Assembly: GCF_932274485.2 (NCBI RefSeq)
Contig: NC_065879.2
Location: forward strand, 17,348,591-17,412,590
DNA: 64,000 bases
Origin: Patella vulgata
Taxonomy: Eukaryota; Mollusca; Gastropoda; Patellidae
Direction: 5' to 3'
Under the pieces are notes generated by a model that saw only the letters and a list, made by a program, of their open reading frames with translations, did no database searches and had not been told where the DNA came from. The position numbers were made by a program, and so were the translations under genes. Shown here piece after piece: positions 21,558-31,158 of the stretch (within the stretch, counting starts at the first letter, position 1; each line of letters begins with the position of its first letter).

Positions 21558-22021
21558 TTAAGATCTGAATCATCTCTTAGTAAATTAACTAAAAACAATC
21601 GCTCGTGACGTCAAATAAACTTATACGTCATTCTGCACTTATATCATGTAATTAAATAATTTTGTTCAAAATTTGTTTTTGTTATTTAATTGCCATTTGC
21701 CCACATCTTAGGGTTAATCCAACCAAAGCCTTAAATGGCCACAGCTCACTAAGGGTTTCCGCATTGACTTTAATGTTAATTCTGAGAACCCAACTCCCCC
21801 AACCCCACCGCCCACGTAGCCTAGGCTACCGATTGAAGCGTTCAGTTTAAAGTGAAAGTAAAACTAACTACTTTCCGGGAATTTCTTACACAGTTGTTAT
21901 GACCTTGAGTGTAATACGCCAATAAACACACTAGTTAGTTGAGGGAGGTTTGGTATCGTGCGCATAAGTAGGACATTAAACCTTATTTCGCACGGTATAC
22001 ATAATTTACTAGTAGGACGCA

Positions 22022-22190
22022 AAAGATCCCCTGGCAGTTGGAATTCGATATAAGAGTAGGCAGTAGCGCCGCTGTCCGGGCAAAATTTCCCTCATAGCAC
22101 ACTGCATGGCGTAAGTAAACCCGTCTTTATTAGCCCAGTCGGAGCAGACACAATAGGACGTTAAACTCCATTTATTTTCGTTTCAGAACG
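22022..22190 (+). mobile_element. SINE family B, 5'-truncated copy
   Basis: From GCAAAAGATCCCCTGGCAGT through TAGCCCAGTCGGAGCAGAC to GTTAAACTCCATTTATTTTC. It lies upstream of TRIM gene B and is absent from unit A. Confidence 0.75.
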
Positions 22191-22321
22191 TTAACCGTCG
22201 ATAGTGTGACGTTTATCCCATTTCATGTCCTGTACCGTGTGTTTTAGCAGAAAGTTTAGCCCAATTTCATGTCATGTACCGTGTGTATTAGTAAGATGGA
22301 AGTTAAACCCCATTTCATATG

Positions 22322-22665
22322 TTAGAGTCGCCTGTCCAACCTCGTGGGTTTTCTCCGGGTCCTCTGATTTCCTCCCACTGCTAAAGACCCCTACTCGCAA
22401 GCAAATTATTGAAATAAAATTAAACCATGTTATGTTAGTCCCGAAATGACCTAATTTGTGTCGAGTGGACGTTAAACCCCATTTCTCTCTCTCTCCATTT
22501 CATATGTATCGCGTGTATTAGTAAGACGGTAAACCCTTTAACCGTGTATATTAGTAGGACGTTAACCCATTTTACCGTGTGTATTAGTAAGACTTTAAAG
22601 CCCATTCCATATCATGTACCGTGTATATTAGTAGGGCGTTAAACCCCATTTACAGAGCATACTAG
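22322..22665 (+). mobile_element. SINE family A copy plus tandem tail units
   Basis: A body from TAGAGTCGCCTGTCCAACC to CCCATTTCTCTC (22322-22498), embedded in an array of short tail-derived units (ACCGTGTGTATTAGTAAGAC, then GTTAAACCCC) reaching to about 22660. The array is longer than its counterpart before TRIM gene A. Confidence 0.65.
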
Positions 22666-22809
22666 TAAAGCGTCATAAATACATGTACACAAGATATGTA
22701 GAGATCAGACGCAGGATTTTAAACCTCCCTTATATTTTAAACGAGAAGTAAATGAGGTATTGCGAAATAGTTAGTCGCGGGTTGTAGAAACAGTTTGTCG
22801 TCAAAGGTC

Positions 22810-24261
22810 ATGGAGGATAAACGTAATAGGGATATCTGTAGCATATGTCAAGAGCATTTCACCAAACCTAAAATTATTTCGTGTTTTCACACATTTTGTG
22901 AAGACTGTCTGGGGAGTCACATCGAGAAAACTGCAGAGAATTCTCGTTTTTCGTGTCCGGTTTGCCGGAAAGATATTGTTGTTCCCGCAGGCGGCGTGGC
23001 CGAATTCTCATATAATTTTTATATTGAAGAAGAATCTTTTAAAGTGGAGGCGAGAGCGGAAACTATCAACTGTGATATATGTGAGGACGGTGATTCGAAC
23101 TACAGATGTATAGAATGTGGTCAGTATTTATGTGAATCTTGTAAAGATAAACACGATCAATTTGCTGGCTGTATCAAACACACAGTGTTCGGTTTAGATG
23201 ATGAAACGGAAGTTAAACTCAAAAAGAAGAGAGAAGTTTGTACAGAACACGAAACAGAGGAACTGGACTTCTATTGTGAGACTTGTGCCGAAATCATCTG
23301 TATCAAGTGTTTGATGTCGAATCATAAAGACCACAAGACCCCTCAGTTGAAAGACTGTGCAGAAGCTGTGAAGGCAGAGCTGACCAAACTACAAACAGAA
23401 CTCGAGGAACAATATACCAAAATTGATGGGTATGTAGCTTCCATTGTTACCAAGGTAAAAGTGATGAGAGATTCTAAAACTGAAACTTGTAAGAAGATCG
23501 ACGAACAGGTACAAAAGATATGTGATGCTGTAACAGCACTAGGAAACGAATCTAAGAAGGAAGTTGGAACAACATGTGATGAGGAGGAACAAAAGATGAA
23601 TAAAATAATAGAAAACATGCAAAACCTCACACGACAAATGGAACCTACTATTGAACATTTGAAACAAATTTTGAAAAAGAACTCTGTAGTTGAAAACATA
23701 AATGTTCTTCCAGAAATAAGAAGAGAAAAAGCAGAAAAATGTTCAACGGATTTAGCATGTCTGCCTCGTGTTGTGACAGAATACAGGACAGGTGTGGTCA
23801 ACCTTGCCGGTCTATCTGGCTATCTTGGAGAGTTGTCCATTTTACGTGGTCCAACATTTCAACATAAATTCAGGTTGTCTAAACCTTCCAAAAGGCGGAC
23901 ATTTGAAAGTACAGTATACCGTGTTGAGGACCTGTCATGGTTTCTAAGAATTGCCACCCACGAAGACAGCGATCATGTGAATATAAGTTTATATTTATAC
24001 CTAGGAGATCAACCAACCCTTAAATCAGTGACAGCTCGCATTAAACTAGAACTTCTTCAGGCCTCTGATAGAAAGAGATTATGCACTAAGGAAGATAACC
24101 AAACCTTTACAGGAGTAATGGGCTGCTATCGATGGGATGATGTACCAACAGTCGGGGAACATTCTGTTGGCAGTTTTCCTGTATCAAGGCAGAGTCCTCC
24201 AGAAGAAAAATATTTTCTAGTTCAGGCAAACGTTATCATCGAAAATACAAAAACAAAATAA
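22810..24261 (+). CDS. TRIM-type E3 ubiquitin ligase (RING, two B-boxes, coiled coil, MATH)
   Basis: Intronless, 483 residues from ATG 22810 (GTCATGG context; the frame is open upstream but has no earlier ATG). RING C3HC4 at residues 10-52, as in copy A. B-box 1 at about 88-124 (CDIC, CIEC, CESC, then two histidines). B-box 2 at 144-175 (C144, H147, C156, C159, C164, C167, H172, H175). A coiled coil follows to about 310, then a C-terminal MATH-like domain from about 346 to the end, ending KYFLVQANVIIENTKTK. RING, B-boxes, coil and MATH in this order is the TRIM37 architecture, so the likely role is a self-associating ubiquitin ligase whose MATH domain selects the substrate. Compared with copy A it has the complete B-box pair and one 45-bp repeat unit in place of about 16, so it is probably closer to the ancestral form. 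The substrate cannot be inferred. Confidence 0.92.
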   Translation: MEDKRNRDICSICQEHFTKPKIISCFHTFCEDCLGSHIEKTAENSRFSCPVCRKDIVVPAGGVAEFSYNFYIEEESFKVEARAETINCDICEDGDSNYRCIECGQYLCESCKDKHDQFAGCIKHTVFGLDDETEVKLKKKREVCTEHETEELDFYCETCAEIICIKCLMSNHKDHKTPQLKDCAEAVKAELTKLQTELEEQYTKIDGYVASIVTKVKVMRDSKTETCKKIDEQVQKICDAVTALGNESKKEVGTTCDEEEQKMNKIIENMQNLTRQMEPTIEHLKQILKKNSVVENINVLPEIRREKAEKCSTDLACLPRVVTEYRTGVVNLAGLSGYLGELSILRGPTFQHKFRLSKPSKRRTFESTVYRVEDLSWFLRIATHEDSDHVNISLYLYLGDQPTLKSVTARIKLELLQASDRKRLCTKEDNQTFTGVMGCYRWDDVPTVGEHSVGSFPVSRQSPPEEKYFLVQANVIIENTKTK

Positions 24262-25854
24262 CTACAATTGTGTCATAAACTGTTAACTATAAATGAGCCG
24301 CTGTATTCGTAGACTAGTGTATGTATGAATATGTAACTCTTCCCTCAAATTAGAGGATTGTTTTGTTTTAAGAATTCAGGGCCTATAAAGATAATTACAA
24401 AATAAATATTATTGATAATTTGATAAACATCTGTAATAAATCCACTCAAACAAAATGGACAGAGTGGTAATCTCCCACAATGCAGTTAATGAAGCTTAAA
24501 ACAAAGACTTGGATCTCGAGTCACCTTGACATTAACTAAGTTTGTCCAAAACATGGCAATGGTGGAATCATTACAGTTGCATGATTAGCAAATGTTAATA
24601 CAGCTTCTGGATTCAATAATTAAATTAGTAGACATTGATAATTTTTTGTATGGTTTAAAAAAATACACCTAATATAATATTAGTGATGGCTACAATTATA
24701 TTAATCCCGATTTTTGTTATCATTACATTCATTATTTCATTCATTCTAATCTAAAGCGTTCGACTTTACGTGAAGTTGAGAATCATAAATGGAACTCCAA
24801 CTTGCAAGAGTTGTTTTTTTTTCATATGTACGCCAGCGTGTGCGCGGGATCTCGACTTTTCATGCCAACCGAACGACCTCAGAACCTCTGTCATACACGA
24901 CTGGAAAACCTCGGTGAACTTGTGTCCACCTAACATGAATCTTAGATATTGATTCAGTAGGTATATATAGTTCTTTATACTAATGTATATCAAATATTTA
25001 TATTAATTATTAAGATAGGTATTAAGCAATCTGAACAACAGACCCAAACCACCTGCAGAGACCATTTATTTTTCGAACGTTAGTTACGTACGAGTTAGTA
25101 AGCTAGTGATAGCTTCTGGGTACAAAAATGTAATCGAAGCAATACAGACAATAACGTTCATTCTTTAATAAACCCAGTTCGACTTGAAATAACTGTAGAT
25201 TTTATAAGTGAGCGAGTTTTTATTTTTATTTTCGTCGCCTAATAATTCATTATGTATATTATATATTATGTCTTTTGTGCATATTAGTATAATGTGAAAT
25301 AGTTTATTAGTACGCTTGTTCACATAATATATGCTAATATTTTATAATAAGTTTTTAATTAATATGTGTTTCTTATATACGCCCGTGTACATTATAGCTC
25401 AGTCGGCGCAGAGCAGTAGGATGTTAAACCCCATGTTATTACTTTCATGTATACTATTATAATGTGAAATATTTTATAAGTACACATAATACATGATAAT
25501 ATTCTATATTCAATAATTAATAGATGCTTTGCATTTTATGTTTTAATTGTGATTTTAATGTCTTTATTGTATTCTGATGTTCGGGTTTTTTTTAAATACA
25601 CTATTTATAGATTGACTTTCCTGAGGAGACTTCATTATTTTACATTTTTAAATGTAAATACAATAATTCTTAAAAATGCACCTGAATGTCTGTAAGCGTT
25701 GTTTTCTCTATAGCTTTATATTGACCAAAGCGACACGGGAAGTGGCAGAAATAGAACACCATTTAATCATGGCTGTATTATATGCTGTATATAGACCTTA
25801 AATATTCACACCTTACTACCCACAGTGTAGTGGAAGGTCATCTAACATTATATA
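24262..25854. other. Downstream region of TRIM gene B and flank
   Basis: Collinear with the region after TRIM gene A to about 25345. A SINE B tail fragment follows at about 25380-25435 and a partial repeat of the TATAATGTGAAATATTTTAT block at about 25450. The rest is AT-rich with nothing assigned. Confidence 0.45.
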
Positions 25855-27383
25855 CTATTCAAAAAAAGTAGGGGATATTTGATTTTGGGGGCATAATACT
25901 AAAATATGCAAATGACTATACGAAAAAAGTCACTATAGAACCTAACAGAAGAAACATTTCCAGTTACATGTGACGCCCAAACGCACCAATAGCTACCGCA
26001 TGGAATGCAGGTGATGCTTGGGATCATCATGGGGGTCCAACCCAAGATTTGCACGACTCTGACTTTGAATGTTACAGTCATTGTGGCATTGAATTCCAGG
26101 GTGGAAACATCAGTTTAATTGTTTTAGTGACCAGAAAACAAATTTTGATATGCGTCGGCTTACCCAAAATGAAAGGTTACGTGCCCTTGGCATGCTACAG
26201 ATCGGCACAACACAGGCTGTTGTGGCGCGGACGATGAATGTTTCTCAGTCTGTCATAAGCAGGCTATGGTCCAGATACCGTGATACACAATCTGTACAGG
26301 ACAGACCACGCTCAGGTCGACCAAGGGCGACAACTCAAGCCCAGGATCGATTTATCCGTACCTTGGCCTTGAGAAATCGTGTCATCACAGCAAATCAGAT
26401 CAGCGCTCGTCTTCAAACAGACACTGGTGTGAGAGTGAGTGGCCAGACGATTCGGAATCGACTGCATAGGGGTCACCTTCGCGCCCGACGTCCTCGCGTG
26501 ATCCCTTGTTTGAGAGATCATCACATTCAGGCAAGACGTCGTTGGTGTAGGGATCGTCAACACTGGGATAATCGACGCTGGAGCAATGTGATGTTTTCAG
26601 ATGAGTCAAGGTTCACTGTTGATTTTTTGGACAGACGTAGGAGGGTGTGGCGTCGTCGAAACGAGCGCTTCCAAGACGTTAACGTCATCAGACATGATCG
26701 ATTTGGGGGTGGTTCTGTTATGGTGTGGGGAGGCATCACTGTTGCTGGAAGAACGGCTTTACATGTTGTTGCAGGGCGTGTTACAGGCCAGTACTACCGG
26801 GACAACATCTTGGCAGTCCATGTTGTGCCGTTCGCACGACGTCATGGCCGCCGTTTCATCTTCCAGGATGACAACGCAAGATGTCACAGGGCCAGGATCG
26901 TTACAGGTTACCTCCAACAACAGAACATCACCACATTACCTTGGCCAGCACTGAGTCCCGACCTCTCCCCCATCGAGCATGTCTGGGACATGCTTGGACA
27001 GAGGTTACGTCAACGTCAACAACGTCCTGCCAATGTCCAAGAACTTGCTGCTGCGTTGCAACAGGAATGGGACAATCTGGACCAAAATGACCTTAGACGT
27101 CTCATTAGGAGTATGCCACGTCAGATCAATGCTTGTTTGGCAAACAGAGGAGGATTTACCCGTTACTGACTTGGTTGTGATGCTGTGGTAACTTTGCTGT
27201 TTGACCCCGGGTATCATTTTACCCTTATAATGGTCAGTCTGTGCCTTACTTAGTCTAACGATCATTTGGAATAAATCGATGAATGTGAACTTCATTTCAT
27301 TTTGTCATTTGTTTCTTCGTCAGTTTCATTAGGTGACTTTAATAACACTTAAAAATCAAATATCCCCTACTTTTTTTGAATAG
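25855..27383 (+). mobile_element. Tc1-type DNA transposon, intact, copy 1 (1529 bp)
   Basis: Terminal inverted repeats begin CTATTCAAAAAAAGTAGGGG and continue through ATATTTGATTTT; the right end is the exact reverse complement. TA dinucleotides flank both ends (25853-25854, 27384-27385), the Tc1/mariner target. The element encodes a complete transposase (26150-27169). It is nearly identical to copy 2 at 42989-44515; the one length difference noticed is an extra TA in the 5' non-coding part. Confidence 0.95.
26150..27169 (+). CDS. Tc1-family transposase (DD34E), copy 1
   Basis: 339 residues, intronless, full length for Tc1 transposases. The N-terminal half has a paired-type helix-turn-helix (TTQAVVARTMNVSQSVISRL), a GRPR linker and a second helix-turn-helix (ITANQISARLQTDTGVRVSG), which bind the terminal repeats. 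The catalytic triad is visible: D in FSDESRF, D in IFQDDNARCH, and E in LSPDLSPIEHVW, with 34 residues between the second D and the E. The enzyme cuts and pastes the element at TA sites. It differs from copy 2 at five residues, none catalytic. The protein is unusually arginine-rich. Confidence 0.95.
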   Translation: MRRLTQNERLRALGMLQIGTTQAVVARTMNVSQSVISRLWSRYRDTQSVQDRPRSGRPRATTQAQDRFIRTLALRNRVITANQISARLQTDTGVRVSGQTIRNRLHRGHLRARRPRVIPCLRDHHIQARRRWCRDRQHWDNRRWSNVMFSDESRFTVDFLDRRRRVWRRRNERFQDVNVIRHDRFGGGSVMVWGGITVAGRTALHVVAGRVTGQYYRDNILAVHVVPFARRHGRRFIFQDDNARCHRARIVTGYLQQQNITTLPWPALSPDLSPIEHVWDMLGQRLRQRQQRPANVQELAAALQQEWDNLDQNDLRRLIRSMPRQINACLANRGGFTRY

Positions 27384-27639
27384 TATATTATTGTCAATTC
27401 GTGTTCACCGCTAACAGACTGTATGGTGAATTGTACCGCATTCAGCTTGCATGGGGTCCTTGGCTGAAAATGTCGCTAGGGCCCTTGCATTAACAGTGAA
27501 AAGGGTGAATATTCTGGTAACTGTCAGTCACTCTCATACAAACATAATTTGTATGTCAGTATCGTAGATTTACATCCCACTTCTACCTCGTTGCCAGTTG
27601 CAACCTTTGATAAAACTGTCCTGTTTATTTCCAATAGAG

Positions 27640-27910
27640 AGAGAGAGAGAGAAATGGGGTTTATCGTCCACTCGACACAAACTAGGTCATTTCGGGACTA
27701 ACATATGGATTAATTTTATTTACATAATTCGCTTGCGCGTAGGGGTCTTTAGCAGTGGGAGGAAACCGGAGGACCCGGAGAAAACCCACGAGGTTGGACA
27801 GGCGACCCTATACTTCTTGCCACGCAAGCGAATTATTGAAATAAAATTAAACCATATGTTAGTCACGAAATGACCTAGTTTGTGTCGAGTGGACGTTAAA
27901 CCCCATCTCT
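27640..27910. mobile_element. Two SINE family A bodies head to head
   Basis: A minus-strand copy (GAGAGAAATGGGGTTTATCG to about 27815, including the reverse of the GGTTTCCTCCCAC block) is followed directly by a plus-strand partial copy (GCAAGCGAATTATTGAAATA to ACGTTAAACCCCATCTC, 27823-27907) ending in a C run. The 27386-27639 flank has a short stretch with AGCTTGCATGGGGTCC that recurs, diverged, near 32475. Confidence 0.75.
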
Positions 27911-27951
27911 CCCCCCCCCCCCACTCGAAGGTATAAATGATAGAAATCTGT

Positions 27952-28233
27952 TAATTAGTTCAGTTGGCTCGCTAATCTGGGTGTCTTGGTTTCGATCCTG
28001 GTGTTGGCCGAAAAAAGACTCCTTGTTTTTCCAGCGTGGGTTGCCTGGCAAGAGCATCTTCCAGTCGTTCGGATGGGACTAAAACTCAAGATCGCGTGTA
28101 CACATTGGCGTGCACGTAAAATAACCTTTTGAGATTTGGAATTGCTGTCATAGCACACGGTATGATTTATGCCCGTGTTCATTAGCCCGGTCGGTGCAGA
28201 AAAGTTAGACCTTAAACCCCATTCCATTTCATT
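27952..28233 (+). mobile_element. SINE family B, full-length copy
   Basis: A tRNA-like head (GTTGGCTCGCTAATCTGGGT, then TTTCGATCCTGGTG), a middle block (GTGTACACATTGGCGTGCAC) and a tail (TTCATTAGCCCGGTCGGTGC, then AAACCCCATTCCATTTC). Confidence 0.8.
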
Positions 28234-28494
28234 TGTTCAGTTTAATATTCGCCTGAATCTACTGTATTAATTCACATTATCTGGGTGTGTTAATCCGAGT
28301 GGATGGGCATTGATTCAAGTAAACAGAAAACAGAGTTAGGTAGCTATCGTTACTTGTAAAAGAAACCGCATACTGCCAAATAATGTAAGAAACGACCAAT
28401 TAGCACCACGACTGGATAATGAAATCAAAGAAAATTGACGATTTCAAAATGGCGACGTACAGTCAATTTAAGTAAACTTTTAAATCAATTTATA

Positions 28495-28655
28495 AGGTCT
28501 ACGAGTCAATACAAGGAGTGCCGATGGGATCACATATTGGAGTTAAATCGAGGTCTATGAGTCCATATAAGGAGTGTCGATGGGGTCACCTATTGGAGTT
28601 AAATCAAGGTCTACGAGTCAATACATGGAGTGTCGATGGGGTCACCTAGTGCGAA
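28495..28655 (+). repeat. 57-bp tandem repeat, about 3 units
   Basis: Units share GGTCTACGAGTCAATACAAG, GAGTGTCGATGGGGTCACC and TATTGGAGTTAAATC. No coding content. Confidence 0.8.
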
Positions 28656-29785
28656 ACTTCTTGGGGGCGGCAAATTATCTATGTGCATACCAGAAATCCC
28701 CTTATATTATTTATGGACAAGCCTCCTTTGGAACTGAGTTACCAAATCACCGACCTCCGCTTTGACTAAACCTGTTGAAACCCGTTCATAATACAGCAAA
28801 TAGAGGGGGTAGAATTATGATTTTTTCCAAAATATATTATAGTAGGGGTTTTTGATCAAATGGAGGGTTGAAGGGGAAATAAACATAAATAGTTTACATA
28901 TAAGTTGATTTAATGAATAGTTGTTTAGATAAAGAAAGTGTTAAAAGTATAAAAAAAATTGTATTTTAAAATTTCTTTAATCATAAATCAACTGAGCGTA
29001 GGCACTGAACAAAGCAGTTACGATATGCAGGGGTGGGCAGGCGTCACTGAAATTTTTTACCCGGTGCGCCACATATGCTAGTGAGAGCCCCGAGTCGGTG
29101 ACGATCTGGGATATTGATATATCTCTCCAGAATTGGGTTCAGTGATGGATAATGGTCGAAGACTGTCCATTATGTAAATAGAAAGAACAACTGAAGTCTT
29201 TCTTTGTATTTATATAATGGACAGTCTGAGGCTATAACTTAAAACATAGCACCATAGAGATATAAATAATGGATAGTTTTCTAAAAGAACAAGCCACAGA
29301 AATAATGGATAGATTCTTAAAACAACATGTACATGTGACAAATCACTGCATTCATACAATGCAAGCATACACAGACAGTCCAAAATATTCATTTAGCAAG
29401 ATATCGTCAAGTGGAGACGACATGTTTGTAACAAATGTTAATGATGAGAATATTTGTGATACGCATTTGGATACTGATTACATTGGGTGATGTACTCGAT
29501 ATGGAAGATAAAAGCCACAAAAATTGTGATGTACTTCATGTTGGGGATATTAGCCGTCAAGGTGGTGATGGAAAGGATGCTCACGAACATTATTTAGTAA
29601 TTTAGATATTGATAATATTCTTGTGGTTAATATGGAGGGTATTATACGTCCAAATTTTGATTTGAAATTTAATATATACTTTGATATAAGTGACAGTGAC
29701 ACAGGATCAAAGGGACAAACTTTTGTACGAAATTTGAACTCAACCGTCATCGTCATTATGGTGTAACGGTGATATATTTCAACTT
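28656..29785. other. Unassigned DNA with a hairpin built on ATAATGGACAGT
   Basis: No gene recognised; a 73-codon ORF at 29269-29490 has no familiar motif. A hairpin of about 30-bp arms lies at 29162-29228 (ACTGTCCATTAT pairing with ATAATGGACAGT), and the same motif forms another hairpin at about 30640-30700. The two could mark an element of about 1.5 kb, but no target duplication was found. Confidence 0.4.
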
Positions 29786-30340
29786 TAAAATCGGATAAAA
29801 AAAATTGTGACCTGCACAGGTTCCACAGGCTAAAACACGATTTTTTTCGGGTTTTTTTTGTTCAACCAGGGGCCATATTCCAGGAAGTTACAGTCCGATA
29901 TGCGCTAATATCGCAAGGAATCAAGTTCTTTGGGTTATAAACATGCATGTTCAGTTTCATTAATATCGGATAAAAATTGTGACCTGTACAGGTTACACAG
30001 GCTAAAACACGTTTTTTTTCGATTTTTTTTTTGTTCAACCGGGGACCAAAGTCCAGGAAGATACGGTCCGATATGCGCCAATATCGCAAGGAATCTAGTT
30101 CTTTGGATTATAAAGATACATGTTCAGTTTCATCAAAATGGGATAAAATTGTGACCTCTAGTGTGTACAATCAGGGGCCACAATTAACGAAGACACGGTC
30201 CCATACAAGCCAATATCGAAAGGAACCGAGATCTTTGGGATACAAACCTGTATTTCAAGTTATGACCTGTAGATTGTCCACAAAAGGAATGTCAACGGAC
30301 GGACATTGGCGACATCAGTATACGTCCACATGAAAATGTT
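29786..30340 (+). repeat. About 173-bp tandem repeat, three units
   Basis: Units begin CGGATAAAAATTGTGACCTG at about 29792, 29967 and 30139 and carry GTCCGATATGCGC and CGCAAGGAATC blocks. The end (ATACGTCCACATGAAAATG, about 30318) matches in reverse the start of a stretch at about 59368, so this is a dispersed family. Confidence 0.75.
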
Positions 30341-31158
30341 AGCGTATATTCAAAACGTGTCATCGATCATACCTATAAACAGACCAGTGACATACAACAG
30401 GCGGATTTAACTTGAATTCTTCATATAGGAAACAAACCAAAATTTGCTGAAACCAAATTAGACAATATGGAAACGGTAAATTCTACACATCGACAAACAC
30501 GTGAAATCAACATTCGGTCACGTGAGATTTCGATAACTATGCAGTTTTAAAGTAATTTCATGCACTGTAATTTAATTTGTTCAGAATAAATTGTCCCAAA
30601 ATACATGTTCATTTTTTAGATATGTTTCTATTATTTTTAAAACTGTCCATTATTTTTAGTTCATTATTTTTTAATAAATAATGGACAGTTTTATAAATAA
30701 TAAACGATTGTTTAAGAAAAGTGTACATTCTCCTATAGACTGGTTAAAAACATCAAAGGGTGACGTCATATCTATGTTTTAACGAATTGTAATAGCCAAA
30801 CTGGAAAGGCAAAATGACTTGTTAATTTGGAAAATAAACGTTTACAAGGTTTCAGTGATGCAAACCACTGATGAACGATTTAGAATCAAGAAAAGGTCCG
30901 TTTTTGTAATTAGCCGAATAATCCAAGCAAGTTTTCTGAAAAAATCTGGAATGATTGATTTATGCCTTTGAATTGCGATACGCATAGCCGATCAAAGAAA
31001 AATTGTATTATGGAATGTTTATAGGAAGTGTCCAGATATCGGCGTGACGACATTACATAGAATGTGTGCGTCTGAGTATAGTAATTACTACATCATTCCT
31101 AGTATGCGATATCACCCTAATTGGAAGCGGACATCAACGTTTATCCGTTGTTAGCCGT
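30341..31158. other. Intergenic DNA downstream of SLC22 gene 1
   Basis: AT-rich, no ORF of note. Includes the second ATAATGGACAGT hairpin. Probably holds the 3' end of SLC22 gene 1 near 31140; a GATAAA variant hexamer follows the stop closely on the minus strand. Confidence 0.4.

Larger units (their letters stand above)
19965..25345 (+). repeat. Segmental duplication, unit B (contains the two-B-box TRIM gene)
   Basis: Direct tandem paralogue of 13440-19245. It contains one insertion absent from A (994-bp element at 20564-21557) and about 215 bp after the gene (about 24380-24595) that A lacks. The units are close in the gene (roughly 90 percent or more by eye outside the array) and less similar in the flanks. 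Confidence 0.88.

Noticed and set aside
26312-27295. Overlapping short ORFs inside the Tc1 transposon on both strands
   Set aside because: Shadows of the GC-rich transposase frame. Their duplication in the second copy only reflects identity of the elements.
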